DNA of 58,586 bases from Gemmatimonadota bacterium (GCA_003246755.1 QKDC01000071.1:1-58586), one strand, 5' to 3'; positions 16,332-26,256 are shown, counted from the stretch's first letter. The notes: generated by a model from the letters alone, not told the origin. Numbers and translations: made by a program.

Positions 16332-16397
16332 CCCCATGGGGGCTTGTTTCAGGCGCGAACCCCGTCTTTCTTCTGTCGTCCTTCCCGGAATACTCTC

Positions 16398-17963
16398 GTG
16401 AACCGTTTCATTCGTCGATACCTGGGGCTCGCTCTTCCCCTGCTGGCATTTCCCACGTCTCTCATGGCAGCGGAAGGGTCGTCCATCACGGCCACCACCG
16501 ACCCCGTTTCACAGGCGATCGTCGGGGTACTGATTGCCGGAGTGTTCGTGGTCCTCGCGTTGGAAAAGGCCCACCGGGTGCTCGTGATCACGGCGGCAGT
16601 CGGGCTGATGTGGGTCGTCACCTATCTCACGCCCTATCACCTGATTCCCTTCGAGGAAGCCAAGGATGCCATCGATCTCAACGTCATCGTGCTTCTCGCA
16701 TCGATGATGGCTGTGGTCGGAGTTCTCAAAACGACGGGGGTGTTCTCCTACGCCGTCGCGAGACTGCTGCAAACCTCGAGAGGTCGACCTGCCCTGATCA
16801 TGGCGCTGATGATCTGGTTCACCGGTATCATGTCGAGCGTCGCAGACAACGTTACCACAGTCATCTTCGCGACCCCCATGGCCCTCGAGATCGCATCCCG
16901 GCTTCGAATCCGTCCGATGGCGATCCTCCTGCCCATGGTCGTGGCCTCGAACATCGGGGGCACGGCAACACTGATCGGCGATCCGCCGAACATTCTGATC
17001 GGCTCGGGCGCGGGGCTCTCGTTTGTGGCCTTCGTACTCAACCTGACCGCACCAGTGCTGATCATGCTGGTGATGCTCGAGTGGTATTCGGGCCGCTACT
17101 TCGGTGCGGATCTGGCGAGCGGGATCCAAGACCTGGACCCCAAGAGCCTCCCGCTGCCGCCCCTGCGGAACCGGACCCTGCTTCGCTGGGGGCTGGCGAT
17201 CTCGGTGATCATCTTCATCGGATTCTTCACACATTCGTTGACCGGTATGCCTGCCTCAGTCCCGGCGGCTGTCGGTGCGGCCTTGCTCCTTCTGGTCCAG
17301 GACATCCTCTATCTCAAGCACCGCGACCCCTCGATGCAGGAGAGAATCCACGGGATTCTCCAAGTCATCGAGGATGAAATCGAATGGCCCACCCTTTCGT
17401 TTTTCGGGTTCCTTTTCATCGCGGTGGGGGCCGCGGTGGCAACCGGTCTCATCGATACGATGTCTCAGGGTCTGGTGCACTTCATTGGTGCCGGGGCCGG
17501 CACGCTTGGTTTGTCGAGCAACGGAACCCTGCTCTTCGCAGCGCTCCTGATCCTCTGGGCCAGCGGGGTGCTCTCGGCATTAATCGACAACATCCCCTAC
17601 GTGGCGGTCACCATACCGATCATCGCGAACCTCACGGGGACGCTCTCGGGAGATACCGAGATCCTGTGGTGGGCACTGTCTCTCGGTGCGTGTCTCGGAG
17701 GGAACGGTTCTGCGATCGGAGCCTCTGCCAACGTGACGGTGATCGGGTTGGCCGAGCGGGCCGGGGAACACATCAGTTTTGGAGAATTTGCTCGGTTTGG
17801 GGCCCGGGTGGCTGTGTTCACACTCCTGATTTCAACCGCCTTCATCACGGCTCACATCTATCTGGGCCCGGGAGTCACCCACACGACGATGTACGCGGCC
17901 TTGGGAATCTTCTTCGTCGCCCGCATGTTCACCAGGAACAATGGACGCCTTTCGACGGCCTGA
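16398..17963 (+). CDS. SLC13/ArsB-type (ion transporter superfamily) membrane transporter
   Basis: About 521 residues from GTG 16398, which gives an N-terminus (VNRFIRRYLGLALPLLAFPTSLMAAEG) resembling a signal sequence; an in-frame TTG at 16344 would add 18 unlikely residues. Around 11-12 hydrophobic helices follow. Two family repeats are visible: LNVIVLLASMMAVVGVLKTTG, then FTGIMSSVADNVTTVIFATP and GGTATLIGDPPNILIGSGAG in the first half; WASGVLSALIDNIPYVAVTIP and LGACLGGNGSAIGASANVTVIG in the second. These hairpin motifs belong to the ArsB/NhaD/SLC13 (IT) superfamily. Substrate cannot be told: arsenite, a dicarboxylate/sulfate-type anion or Na+/H+ are all possible. It lies 66 bp after the efflux operon. 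Confidence 0.85.
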   Translation: MNRFIRRYLGLALPLLAFPTSLMAAEGSSITATTDPVSQAIVGVLIAGVFVVLALEKAHRVLVITAAVGLMWVVTYLTPYHLIPFEEAKDAIDLNVIVLLASMMAVVGVLKTTGVFSYAVARLLQTSRGRPALIMALMIWFTGIMSSVADNVTTVIFATPMALEIASRLRIRPMAILLPMVVASNIGGTATLIGDPPNILIGSGAGLSFVAFVLNLTAPVLIMLVMLEWYSGRYFGADLASGIQDLDPKSLPLPPLRNRTLLRWGLAISVIIFIGFFTHSLTGMPASVPAAVGAALLLLVQDILYLKHRDPSMQERIHGILQVIEDEIEWPTLSFFGFLFIAVGAAVATGLIDTMSQGLVHFIGAGAGTLGLSSNGTLLFAALLILWASGVLSALIDNIPYVAVTIPIIANLTGTLSGDTEILWWALSLGACLGGNGSAIGASANVTVIGLAERAGEHISFGEFARFGARVAVFTLLISTAFITAHIYLGPGVTHTTMYAALGIFFVARMFTRNNGRLSTA

Positions 17964-18030
17964 GTCGCCCGATGACATAGGTGCGGTGCTCCGGACAAGG
18001 ACTTCAGGTGGGGTTGGTATGAAAACTGGG

Positions 18031-18052
18031 CCTGTCGCCTGGGCGCGACAGG
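18031..18052. terminator. Terminator-like hairpin between convergent genes
   Basis: A perfect 8-bp stem, CCTGTCGC (18031-18038) and GCGACAGG (18045-18052), with a 6-nt loop, in the 113-bp gap between the transporter and the convergent lipoprotein gene. No T-run follows on either strand, so termination is an inference from position. Confidence 0.45.
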
Positions 18053-18076
18053 TGATGCAGTGAATCTCCGCCGGAA

Positions 18077-18496
18077 TCAGTCCCCCGACCAGGTCTCCCA
18101 GGTCAGACCGCAGCGCTCGACGAAGTACTCGGCGGGGTGACCCGACTGCCCGATCAGGCTGTGGAGCATCTCGTGGCGGATCACCATTTCGTGATTCCGA
18201 TAGTTGCCCGCGACCACGATGACCGAGCCGGAGCCCGACCGTTCCCACATGCCGACCTTGGGGCCCTGGTCGGTCTCGAAGGTGTCAACTCCTTTGACCA
18301 CATACCATTGCACACTCTGAAGTGAGCCGGTCAGACCAGCGCACGTCTCCGTTTTGGCGAACCACGCATCGAACTCGGCGGTGGCGGCCATCGGCTCGGC
18401 GCCTCGAGGTAGACCTGGGTTGGGCTCGGTGAGCCCGCACCCCGTGAGGAGGAGAGCCGCCGCTGTGAGTGTCTGAACCGTCTTGAAACTGGTCAT
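18077..18496 (-). CDS. Small HExxH-motif lipoprotein (putative zinc peptidase)
   Basis: 139 residues from ATG 18496. The open frame is longer, but this start gives a proper lipoprotein signal: [20 protein letters not shown] with Cys20 as the lipidated residue. The mature protein is about 120 residues and has a zincin motif, HEMLH at 108-112, with a further His at 120 (spacing HExxH-x7-H) and an HPAEYF segment. The metallopeptidase label rests on the motif alone; the family is not recognised. Two cysteines (52 and 129) could form a disulfide. Convergent with the transporter upstream. A protein this short may be a minimal metallopeptidase domain or only a zinc-binding relic. Confidence 0.65.
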   Translation of the reverse strand: MTSFKTVQTLTAAALLLTGCGLTEPNPGLPRGAEPMAATAEFDAWFAKTETCAGLTGSLQSVQWYVVKGVDTFETDQGPKVGMWERSGSGSVIVVAGNYRNHEMVIRHEMLHSLIGQSGHPAEYFVERCGLTWETWSGD

Positions 18497-18573
18497 CCCC
18501 GTCGGTCCCCGATGCGAGTGGTCGGGGACCTCAAGGGCGACTGGTGTGCCAGTCGCTGCGCCGGAGGCAGGAC

Positions 18574-18675
18574 TCAGGGCTTGAAGCGCCGCTTCAGCTC
18601 CTCGATGAAGTTGAGCAGACTCCAGACGCCGGACTTCCAACTCCTGGCCGCCCGCGCGTAGGTTTCCGCCCACAC
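18574..18675 (-). pseudogene. Remnant of a kinase-type gene 3' end
   Basis: A minus-strand frame ending at TGA 18576-18574 reads [16 protein letters not shown] and then [17 protein letters not shown] before the stop. The ending closely matches the C-terminus of the kinase gene at 21882-24500 (VVLNFIEELRRRFEK), with 20 identical bases in the two tails (18598-18617 and 21906-21925). No start codon with a ribosome binding site or longer homologous frame was found upstream, so this is probably the leftover tail of a deleted or rearranged gene. It could instead be a short unrelated ORF. It lies just upstream of the divergent BNR gene. Confidence 0.45.
18598..18617. repeat. 20-bp direct repeat, copy 1 (kinase tail)
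   Basis: ctcctcgatgaagttgagca, identical to 21906-21925. The two copies bracket the BNR gene and both encode the LNFIEEL tail on the minus strand. Confidence 0.6.
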
Positions 18676-18696
18676 CTCACCTCTACCCGCACTGCC

Positions 18697-21600
18697 ATGA
18701 CCACACGACGCCGCTCCCTGCTAGCCGCAGTTCTCGTCCTCATCCCGGCAGCCTCCACCGCCCAGTCTCCCGGTCCCGACCTGAACCAGGTGTTCGCCCC
18801 GGTCAAGTGGCGCTCGATCGGTCCCTTCCGTGGTGGCCGGTCCGTCGCGAGCGTCGGGGTGGTTGGCGACCCAATGACGTACTACATGGGGACCACCGGC
18901 GGTGGGGTATGGAAGACCAAGAACATGGGGATCACCTGGCAAAACATTTCCGACGGGTTCTTCAAGTCCGGCTCGGTAGGTGCGATCGCGGTGGCGCCGA
19001 GCGACCCGAACGTGATCTACGTGGGAATGGGCGAGCACGCGATCCGGGGAGTCATGACGCACTCGGGCGACGGGGTCTACCGCTCGACCGACGCGGGGAA
19101 GACCTGGACCCATATCGGTCTCGAAGCAACGCGCCACATCTCGCGGATCAGAGTCCACCCCACGAACCCCGACATCGTCTGGGTCGCGGCGCAGGGCGCG
19201 CTCTACGCGCCCAATCCGGAACGCGGGGTGTACAAGTCCACCGACGGCGGTACGACCTGGCGTCCGGTGCTCAAGGTGGACGAGCGGACCGGGGCCTCGG
19301 AACTGTCGCTCGACGCCAAGAACCCGCGGATCCTCTACGCCGCCATGTGGGAACACGGCCGTCTGCCCTGGAAGGTGATCAGCGGCGGACCCGGCAGTGG
19401 CCTCTACAAGTCCACCGACGGGGGCGAGAGCTGGACCCGGATGAGCGGGGGTCTGCCGGACAAAATGGGGAAGATGGCGATCGCAGCGAGCCCGTCGAAT
19501 CCTGAGCGAGTCTATGCGTTGATCGAGAGCGACTCGTACGGCGATGATCGCGGACTCTGGGTTTCGACGGACGCCGGTGACAGCTGGAGTCAGGTGACCG
19601 ACGAGCCTCGGCTGATTCAGCGGGCCTGGTACTACATCGAACTCTTCGTGGATCCCCAGAACGAGCGGACCATCTACGTCCTGAGTGCGCCCGCCCTCAA
19701 GTCCACCGACGGTGGGAGGAGTTGGACCAATCTGTCCGGCACTCACGGCGATTACCACGACCTCTGGATCAATCCGGACAATCCCCGGAACTTCGTCATC
19801 TCGAACGACGGCGGGGCGGCGATCACCTTCGACGGCGGTGACAGCTGGTCCTCGCAGGCCACCATGCCGACCGCCCAAATCTATCGAATCAACGTGGACA
19901 ACCGGTTCCCGTACCGGATCTACGGCGGCCAGCAGGACAACAGTTCGGTGGTGATCGCGAGCCGGGAATTGGGGAGCTTCGGCATCGGCACGGACTCCTG
20001 GACCGCGTCGGCCGGCGGCGAGAGCGCTTTCCTCGCCTTTGATCCCGACCATCCGCGCTATGTGCTGGGCGGCAGCTACGAGGGCTCCATTGATGTGCTC
20101 GACATCGAGGCCCGGGCCCGCAGGAGCATCATGGCGGCGCCGATCCAGTACCTGAGCATGAGCGCCAAGGACATGCGCTATCGGTTCAACTGGAACGCCC
20201 CGATCATCTGGAGCCGGCACGAGCCCAACACCTTCTATCACGGTGCGCAGGTTCTGCTCAAGACCAGCGATCTCGGCCGGACCTGGAGCGAGGCCTCGCC
20301 CGACCTGACCCGGAACGAGAAGGCCAAGCAGGACACGCCGGGTGGTCCCTACACCAACGAAGCGGTCGGCGCCGAGAACTACGGCACCCTCGCCTACATC
20401 GCCGAGTCGCCGCACGAGCCGGGCGTGATCTGGACCGGCAGTGACGACGGGTTGGTACAGGTGACCCGGGACGGCGGCGCCACCTGGAGCAACGTGACTC
20501 CCCCCGGTCTCGCCGAGTGCCTGGTGAACGCGATCGAGATCTCGCCGCACGACAAGGGGACCGTCTACATCGCCACGACGCGCTACAAGTTCGAGGACCT
20601 GGCCCCGAGCCTCTGGAAGACGACGGACTATGGGGCCACCTGGACCCGGATCGACAACGGGATTCCCTACGGCGCCTTCACGCGGGTCGTCAGGGAGGAC
20701 GACATGCGGCGGGACTTGCTTTATGCCGGCACGGAGCAGGGACTGTTCGTCTCCTGGAACGGCGGGCGCGACTGGTCTCCCTTTCAGCTCAACCTGCCGA
20801 ATACGCCGATCACCGACCTCCGGGTCCACAAGGACAACCTGATCGCAGCCACGTCGGGCCGGTCGTTTTGGGTGCTCGACGATCTGCCGTTGATTCGTCA
20901 GTACCGGCCCGACCAGCCGGCTGCGGTGCTGTACCGGCCGGCGAGCGCCTACATCGCCAACGGAGGGAGCGAACTCAATCAGTCGGGTGAAGAGGTGACC
21001 GGCACCAACCCGACTCGTGGTGTGAACCCGGCCAACGGGGTGGTGATCTACTACCGGCTTCCCAAGCTTCCCGACAGCACCACGGTGACGCTCGAGATCA
21101 CGGACGCCCAGGGAGTGAATGTCCGGAGCTTCAGTTCCGCCAAGACCGATTTCACGCGATGGGACGGTGGCCCGCCGGCTGAGCCTTCACTCTCCGCCAA
21201 CGAGGGGCTCAACCGGTTCGTCTGGGACATGCGGTATCCGACGATGCCTGGGGTTCCCGGCGTATACATCGAGGGCAATTACCGCGGGCACAAAGCGGTG
21301 CCCGGTCGGTACCGGCTGACTGTCACGGCCGGCACCACGGTCCTCAACACCGACGCGGAGATTCTCGCCAACCCACTCTACACCACCACCTCCGCCGAGT
21401 ACTCTGAGTACCATGCGTTCATGCAGGGGATGGAGGAGACCGTGCGGACGATGCATGAGCGGGTGAACTCGCTGGAGAGCAAGCGGTCGCAGATCGCCGC
21501 GCTGCTCGAGGAACTTCCTGAGGAAGACCGGTATGCCGCCGTTCGGCAGGTGGCCGACTCGCTGGCCGGCCGGATGAAGACCTGGGATGGCGAAATGGTC

Positions 21601-21873
21601 CAGCGGAGGTCCAAGGCCTACGACGACGTGGAGAATTTCCCCAACGGTTTCACCGCCGACTACTTGTACCTGGTGAATCAGACCGAGAGCGACCTGCCCA
21701 GGGTCGGGCAGCCGTCGGTGGAGTTGCGTGCCGAGATGGACGCCGAGTGGGCAGCGCTCCGGGCACGGGCGGATGTCATGCTGAATCAGGAGCTACCGGC
21801 CCTCAACAGGATGCTCTGGGATCTGGGGCTCGGTGCGATCTGGCTGCCGGGGTTGAGGCCGCTGCAGCCTTGA
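18697..21873 (+). CDS. Secreted BNR/sortilin-like (VPS10-type) beta-propeller protein
   Basis: 1058 residues from ATG 18697, giving a signal peptide ([20 protein letters not shown], cleavage near AQS). The upstream frame extension is not needed. The protein is a chain of BNR/Asp-box repeats, seen as [73 protein letters not shown] and similar, covering about residues 40-730. These form one or two seven- to ten-bladed propellers like sortilin/VPS10 and exo-sialidase-type proteins. Residues from about 780 form a different C-terminal domain (a beta-sandwich with [12 protein letters not shown], then a helical tail with [15 protein letters not shown]). Such proteins are frequent in Gemmatimonadota and Acidobacteriota; substrate unknown. 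No catalytic triad is evident. Confidence 0.88.
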   Translation: MTTRRRSLLAAVLVLIPAASTAQSPGPDLNQVFAPVKWRSIGPFRGGRSVASVGVVGDPMTYYMGTTGGGVWKTKNMGITWQNISDGFFKSGSVGAIAVAPSDPNVIYVGMGEHAIRGVMTHSGDGVYRSTDAGKTWTHIGLEATRHISRIRVHPTNPDIVWVAAQGALYAPNPERGVYKSTDGGTTWRPVLKVDERTGASELSLDAKNPRILYAAMWEHGRLPWKVISGGPGSGLYKSTDGGESWTRMSGGLPDKMGKMAIAASPSNPERVYALIESDSYGDDRGLWVSTDAGDSWSQVTDEPRLIQRAWYYIELFVDPQNERTIYVLSAPALKSTDGGRSWTNLSGTHGDYHDLWINPDNPRNFVISNDGGAAITFDGGDSWSSQATMPTAQIYRINVDNRFPYRIYGGQQDNSSVVIASRELGSFGIGTDSWTASAGGESAFLAFDPDHPRYVLGGSYEGSIDVLDIEARARRSIMAAPIQYLSMSAKDMRYRFNWNAPIIWSRHEPNTFYHGAQVLLKTSDLGRTWSEASPDLTRNEKAKQDTPGGPYTNEAVGAENYGTLAYIAESPHEPGVIWTGSDDGLVQVTRDGGATWSNVTPPGLAECLVNAIEISPHDKGTVYIATTRYKFEDLAPSLWKTTDYGATWTRIDNGIPYGAFTRVVREDDMRRDLLYAGTEQGLFVSWNGGRDWSPFQLNLPNTPITDLRVHKDNLIAATSGRSFWVLDDLPLIRQYRPDQPAAVLYRPASAYIANGGSELNQSGEEVTGTNPTRGVNPANGVVIYYRLPKLPDSTTVTLEITDAQGVNVRSFSSAKTDFTRWDGGPPAEPSLSANEGLNRFVWDMRYPTMPGVPGVYIEGNYRGHKAVPGRYRLTVTAGTTVLNTDAEILANPLYTTTSAEYSEYHAFMQGMEETVRTMHERVNSLESKRSQIAALLEELPEEDRYAAVRQVADSLAGRMKTWDGEMVQRRSKAYDDVENFPNGFTADYLYLVNQTESDLPRVGQPSVELRAEMDAEWAALRARADVMLNQELPALNRMLWDLGLGAIWLPGLRPLQP

Positions 21874-21881
21874 TCAGTCGA

Positions 21882-24500
21882 CTACTTCTCAAACCTCCTC
21901 CTCAACTCCTCGATGAAGTTGAGCACGACGACCACCCGTTCCGCTTCCGGCGCCCGATTGCCGGGGGCGGCCATGGTCACGAACAACGAGTCGCCGGGGA
22001 GGATGTCATACCCGGGACAGCAGGGGAGTGACCAGAGGGCGGTGATCGACTCGGCCTCCACGACCTCTCCCACTCGGAGTCTGGCCGAGTAGAGTGTGTC
22101 GTTGTTCAGGAAGAAGAGTTCCCGCCCGCTGTGGGCCCAGCGTGGAGAGGTTCCGCCGAGCCGAGTGATCTGACGACGTCCGATCCCCACGAGGGGCTGG
22201 ACGTAGACCTCAGGCTGGCCGGTCTCCCTGGAGACATACGCGATCCACTTGCCGTCGGGGCTCAGGGCTGGACTGCCCTGGCTGGACGGCCCACCAGCCA
22301 AGGTGCGAACGGACGCAGTGTCGAGTGAGAACAGCACGACGTCGCTACCCGTGGGGCCTCCGAACATCGTGGTGATGCCGCGCCGCCCATCATCGAGCCA
22401 CTCCACCCGCGAGATTTCCCGCCCACTATCCGCGACCACGAACGCGGCCTCCGGAGCGCCACTGCCGTCCCACGGCCGTCGGAACAGGGTGTCATTGCGG
22501 CGACCCCGGACGAAACTGAGCCAGCGGCTGTCCGTCATCCAACTCGGGCCCTGGTCGGTGCTGTCACCGGCGAGTCGGGTCATCGGTCCCCCCGGGAGCT
22601 GGTAGACGTACAGGTCCTGCTCGTCGAAGGTCCCTCGGTCCGGAACCCCGGTCATCACCACCCTCGTCCCCTCCGGTGAGACCCTTGGCGACTGGTAGCG
22701 GATGCCTTCGGGGATGTCGGAGAGAACGCTGTCCAGCCCGGCTCGACTCCGAAGGACTGGCCTCTCGTCCGATCGAGGCGAGTCCATGTAGGCGAGGGTG
22801 CCTCCTCCGATACTGAACCAGAGGTTCCTGCTTTGCAGTTCGACCACGGGAACGGGCGGTTGGGTGAACTCGAGCCTCTTGCGGTCGAAGGGGCCGGCCA
22901 TGATGAACTGCTCGTTGCTGTAGACCAGGTAACCTGGCTCGACGAATTGAACCGGGGCTTCCCCAGGGCCGAGGACTTTCCACACCTCTCCGTCCATATC
23001 GAATGCGGCGAGCCGGTTGTTGCCCCCCGTCTGGCTTTGCAGAGCACCCACCAGGCCTTTTCCTCCCGGGATCGGCGCCATGAAGAAGGCGAAGGACGTA
23101 TCCGACAATTGAGCGACGACCTCAGGCACTCCTCCGAGTGCCGGGATTCTCACCAGCCTGGGGTTCGACCCGAAGATGCTGTAGTAAATGGCCTCGCCTG
23201 GACCGTAGAACCCCATGAAAGTGCTGTCGGCGACGAGACGCGACGGTCCTCCACCCAAGGGGATGCCGCGGACCGACGGCATCCCAGACCCGCGTGGGAA
23301 AACACCAACGAGCAGCTCGTCACCGCTCGGGGAGAAGCTCCCGGCGAACGCCATGCCGGGCAGGGAATCTCCAAACCTGGATGTCGTGAGGCCGTCCAGT
23401 GAACGCTCGTAGAGGACACCATCCTGAGTGCCCCAGATCACTCGCCGACCATCGGGGGTCACTACCGGAAACGCACCGCTTGTGGGGGAGACAACTTCGA
23501 ACCGGACGACCGGTCGCTCCGGTGCGGGCTCCCGCATCGCCAGTCCGACGGCCGCACCCGTGAGTCCGATGATCGCCACCACACCCAGGACGAGGGTGCG
23601 TCCGTCACGGCTCCACGGCTTGGCCGTGCCCGCGACCATGGCTGTCGGCACGGTTCCCTGGTAGCCTGTATCGTCCAGTGCCTTCGCGAACTCGGCCGCG
23701 CTCGCAAAACGGTCGGCGGGGAGCTTCTCGAGCGCGGTCATCACCGCCGCTTCCACATGCTTGGGGATGGTCCGCCGCTGCAGCGCGAGCCCCCTGGGCC
23801 CTTCGGTCATGACGCGCGCGACGATTGCCTGGGCGGTGGGTCCCGTGAACGGGGGTTCCCCGGTCAGCAGTTCGTAGAGCACGCAACCGAGCGCATAGAC
23901 ATCGGCTTTGGCGGTGATCTCGCGCTCACCCATCGCCTGCTCGGGGGCCATGTAGTGGGGGGTGCCGAGACTCATCCCGGTCTCGGTCATCCGCGACCCG
24001 CCATCGGAGCGGCTGGCGGCAAGGGCGATCCCGAAGTCCGCCACCATCGCACGCCCGTCGTGGAGGAGGATGTTCTCCGGCTTGATGTCCCGATGCACGA
24101 CTCCCTGCCGATGGGCGTAGTCGAGGGCTTCGGCTACGTCCTTGGTGATCTGGAGCGCCTCATCCACGGGAAGCTGGCGTTCGCGTTGAAGCCGGTCGCG
24201 GAGCGACTCGCCCTCGATGTATGGCATGACGTAAAAGACGGTCCCGTCGGCCTCACCCGAATCGTGCAGTGCCAGGATGTGGGGGTGCTGCAGGTTCGCG
24301 GTGGTGCGGATCTCCACCAGGAAGCGCTCGGCGCCGAGGATGGCGGAGAGCTCGGGGCGGAGGATCTTGACCGCCACCTTCCGGTCGTGCTTGATGTCGT
24401 GGGCGAGATAGACCGTGGCCATCCCACCCGCACCGATCTCTCGCTCGATCGCGTAACGGTCTGCGAGTGCGGACCTCAACCTATCGGCGATCTCAGACAC
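21882..24500 (-). CDS. Ser/Thr protein kinase with C-terminal TolB-like beta-propeller
   Basis: 872 residues; the GTG at 24500 follows GAGGAGG at 7-nt spacing and overlaps the previous stop by one base (TAGTG). Residues 1-275 are a PknB-type kinase with all key residues: glycine loop IGAGGMATVY (22-31), K45, E63, HRD/catalytic D138 in HRDIKPEN, DFG D155, and GTPHYMAPEQ. A transmembrane helix follows (TLVLGVVAIIGLTGAAVGLAM, near 303). Outside is a long beta-propeller of PD40/TolB-like blades (PDGRRVIWG, SPSGDELLVG, SPDGKWIAYVSR). Such kinases are common in this group. The external propeller likely senses or binds a partner. The tail VVLNFIEELRRRF is shared with a remnant at 18574. Downstream of the coupled membrane gene. 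Confidence 0.93.
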   Translation of the reverse strand: MSEIADRLRSALADRYAIEREIGAGGMATVYLAHDIKHDRKVAVKILRPELSAILGAERFLVEIRTTANLQHPHILALHDSGEADGTVFYVMPYIEGESLRDRLQRERQLPVDEALQITKDVAEALDYAHRQGVVHRDIKPENILLHDGRAMVADFGIALAASRSDGGSRMTETGMSLGTPHYMAPEQAMGEREITAKADVYALGCVLYELLTGEPPFTGPTAQAIVARVMTEGPRGLALQRRTIPKHVEAAVMTALEKLPADRFASAAEFAKALDDTGYQGTVPTAMVAGTAKPWSRDGRTLVLGVVAIIGLTGAAVGLAMREPAPERPVVRFEVVSPTSGAFPVVTPDGRRVIWGTQDGVLYERSLDGLTTSRFGDSLPGMAFAGSFSPSGDELLVGVFPRGSGMPSVRGIPLGGGPSRLVADSTFMGFYGPGEAIYYSIFGSNPRLVRIPALGGVPEVVAQLSDTSFAFFMAPIPGGKGLVGALQSQTGGNNRLAAFDMDGEVWKVLGPGEAPVQFVEPGYLVYSNEQFIMAGPFDRKRLEFTQPPVPVVELQSRNLWFSIGGGTLAYMDSPRSDERPVLRSRAGLDSVLSDIPEGIRYQSPRVSPEGTRVVMTGVPDRGTFDEQDLYVYQLPGGPMTRLAGDSTDQGPSWMTDSRWLSFVRGRRNDTLFRRPWDGSGAPEAAFVVADSGREISRVEWLDDGRRGITTMFGGPTGSDVVLFSLDTASVRTLAGGPSSQGSPALSPDGKWIAYVSRETGQPEVYVQPLVGIGRRQITRLGGTSPRWAHSGRELFFLNNDTLYSARLRVGEVVEAESITALWSLPCCPGYDILPGDSLFVTMAAPGNRAPEAERVVVVLNFIEELRRRFEK
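21906..21925. repeat. 20-bp direct repeat, copy 2 (kinase 3' end)
   Basis: Identical to 18598-18617. It encodes the final residues of the intact kinase gene and marks the far side of the BNR gene. Confidence 0.6.
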
Positions 24501-25627
24501 TAAGGTGCCTCCTCGGGTGGCTTCGCTGGTCCCGACTCATCATCGGGTGGTGGGTCGGGGCTCCTGGGATCGGGGGCGTCGTCCTCCGTCTTGGCTTCCG
24601 TCGCTTCCGGCGGCGCAGTGGGTCGTTCGGCCTGCTCGGATTGCTCGACGACGACCTGCGGGGCGGACGTCTGCTGCTGCGTCCCCCGCTCGAACAAGAA
24701 TAGCGCGGCGATGAGGGTCTCGACGACGAGCGTGATGCCAAGCCCGATCAGCGATCCGCCGGCGAGGGTGATGTAGTTGGTCTGGGCTTCGAAGGCGGGT
24801 GTCCGGAATTTCGCCTCGCCGCTGATGTTCGCGGGCCTGGTCCCGTCAAACGTCATCTCGCCCCCCCAGGTGACCCCGAACTCGTAGCGGTTGAGCTGGC
24901 GATAATCGTAGGCATCCACCAAGTCGTACAGCAGGGGGGACTCGGCCGTCAGTTCCAGATACACCGACTGGCTCCTGGTGGGGTCAGACGGGAGACCCCG
25001 TGAGTCCGCCGGGGGATTGGTGCTGAACCCTTCGATGCCACCCAGCGGAGTGACCTGCATGTGGAAAGTCGTCGCGGCGGCGCGCTCGCCGATCCAGCGG
25101 TTGATTAATCCCCGCCCGATGTGCGCGTACTGATAGAGTCCGGGCCAGGAGATCGCGACCTCCGACTGATCCGATCCATCAAACTCCACGGAGAAGCCGC
25201 CACTGGGATTCACGGTCACGCGCCCGCCCCGGGTCCTGGTGACGGTCGGGTTCCCCAACCTGCTACTGGCGAGAACCGTCGGGGTGACCTCGACGGGGCC
25301 ACAGGGGCCGCCCGGTCCTCTCGTGGCGGTGAGCAGAACCTCTGGGGCCAAGGTATCGGTCGATGCTTCCGCGAAGCTCAGCTGGCCTGTCGAGACTTGG
25401 ACATACAAGGAGAGGCCGTCGCACTCTGTACGGATCTGCAACGAGTGTATGGTCCCTTCCAGCAGTTTGACCTCGGTGCTCAACAGCCTCCCGATGGTCG
25501 GAACCACGAGGGCCAGGATAAGGGTGCCGAGTGTGGCTGGGAGGAAGAGCGCCAGACGGCGAAGGGTACCCGGACGCACCTGGCGCACACGGCGCCAGAT
25601 CGCGACCCGGTAGGGGAACCCCGCCAC
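24500..25627 (-). CDS. Two-helix membrane protein with acidic proline-rich tail, coupled to kinase
   Basis: 375 residues from GTG 25627 (weak ribosome binding site, so the start is uncertain). A basic N-terminus precedes one membrane helix (LALFLPATLGTLILALVVPTI, about 24-45). A beta-rich extracytoplasmic domain of about 240 residues follows (LEGTIHSLQIRTECDG, GGFSVEFDGSDQSEVAISWPG, SVYLELTAESPLLYDL). A second helix is near residue 300 (LAGGSLIGLGITLVVETLIAA). The last 65 residues are cytoplasmic and rich in Pro, Glu and Asp (PDPPPDDESGPAKPPEE). Overlaps the start of the kinase gene. It is plausibly a sensor, scaffold or substrate of that kinase. Family not recognised. Confidence 0.65.
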   Translation of the reverse strand: MAGFPYRVAIWRRVRQVRPGTLRRLALFLPATLGTLILALVVPTIGRLLSTEVKLLEGTIHSLQIRTECDGLSLYVQVSTGQLSFAEASTDTLAPEVLLTATRGPGGPCGPVEVTPTVLASSRLGNPTVTRTRGGRVTVNPSGGFSVEFDGSDQSEVAISWPGLYQYAHIGRGLINRWIGERAAATTFHMQVTPLGGIEGFSTNPPADSRGLPSDPTRSQSVYLELTAESPLLYDLVDAYDYRQLNRYEFGVTWGGEMTFDGTRPANISGEAKFRTPAFEAQTNYITLAGGSLIGLGITLVVETLIAALFLFERGTQQQTSAPQVVVEQSEQAERPTAPPEATEAKTEDDAPDPRSPDPPPDDESGPAKPPEEAP

Positions 25628-25645
25628 GGACCTGCGTCGCGCGCG

Positions 25646-26134
25646 CTAGGGAGCCGGGGCCGCGGCGGGAGCCGGAAGGTCGGAGTTGAAAATGTCGGCG
25701 ACGTAGGCCCACGATCCATCCGCCTGTCGTTTGCGGATATCCATGTAGGAACCCGTGTCGGCCGGGATGCCCTCGACCCCGAAGGCCAGGGTGTATTTGC
25801 CGTAGGCGAAGGCCAGGTCACCCACCACCTCGAAGTGCTCATCGGTGAGTGTGATTTCGGTGACCGGTGGGAAGGTGGCCATGAAGTCGCGGATGGCGGC
25901 GCGACCGCGAACCGGCGGTGCGTTGGGTGGAAATAACACCGCGTCTTCGGCGTAAGCCGCGGCAACGGCATCCATGTCTCCCGCCATGAATCCTGCAGTA
26001 AAGCCGTCACTCACGGCCTTGATCGCCGCAAGTTCGGCCTCGGAGGGCGCAGCGGGAGCGGCAGAGGTCGAGGGTTGACAGGCGGCCGCGAACACGAGGG
26101 CCAACGAACCCAGTACCAGACGACGGAAGTTCAT
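25646..26134 (-). CDS. NTF2-like (SnoaL/DUF4440) lipoprotein
   Basis: 162 residues from ATG 26134. The signal ends in a lipobox-like sequence (LVFAAAC, Cys about residue 19). The mature domain has the cone fold signature of SnoaL/DUF4440 proteins: IKAVSDGFTAGFMAGDMDAVAAAY, AEDAVLFPPNAPPVRGRAAI, RDFMATFPPVTEITLTDEHF, then VGDLAFAYGKYTLAF. These proteins bind small ligands or act as accessory enzymes; no specific activity can be assigned. It lies 35 bp downstream of a tRNA-Ser on the same strand and 18 bp upstream of the membrane protein, so the three may be one transcript. Confidence 0.82.
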   Translation of the reverse strand: MNFRRLVLGSLALVFAAACQPSTSAAPAAPSEAELAAIKAVSDGFTAGFMAGDMDAVAAAYAEDAVLFPPNAPPVRGRAAIRDFMATFPPVTEITLTDEHFEVVGDLAFAYGKYTLAFGVEGIPADTGSYMDIRKRQADGSWAYVADIFNSDLPAPAAAPAP

Positions 26135-26169
26135 CTTCGGCTCCAAGGGAATAGGGATGGATCGGACGA

Positions 26170-26256
26170 CGGCGTGGGTGGGATTCGAACCCACGAGCGA
26201 GTTACCCCGCTGGCGGTTTTCAAGACCGCTGCCTTCAACCACTCGGCCACCACGCC
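26170..26256 (-). tRNA. tRNA-Ser (UGA)
   Basis: The acceptor stem GGCGTGG on the minus strand (26256-26250) pairs with CCACGCC (26177-26171), and the discriminator is G at 26170. The anticodon loop CTTGAAA gives TGA (plus bases 26220-26222), reading UCN serine codons. A long variable arm and the T-loop GTTCGAATC are present. A -10-like TATACT lies about 12 bases upstream (26274-26269) without a good -35. Confidence 0.95.

Noticed and set aside
18721-20829. 702-codon minus-strand frame opposite the BNR gene
   Set aside because: Shadow of the repeat-rich plus-strand gene; no start signal, no recognisable domain.
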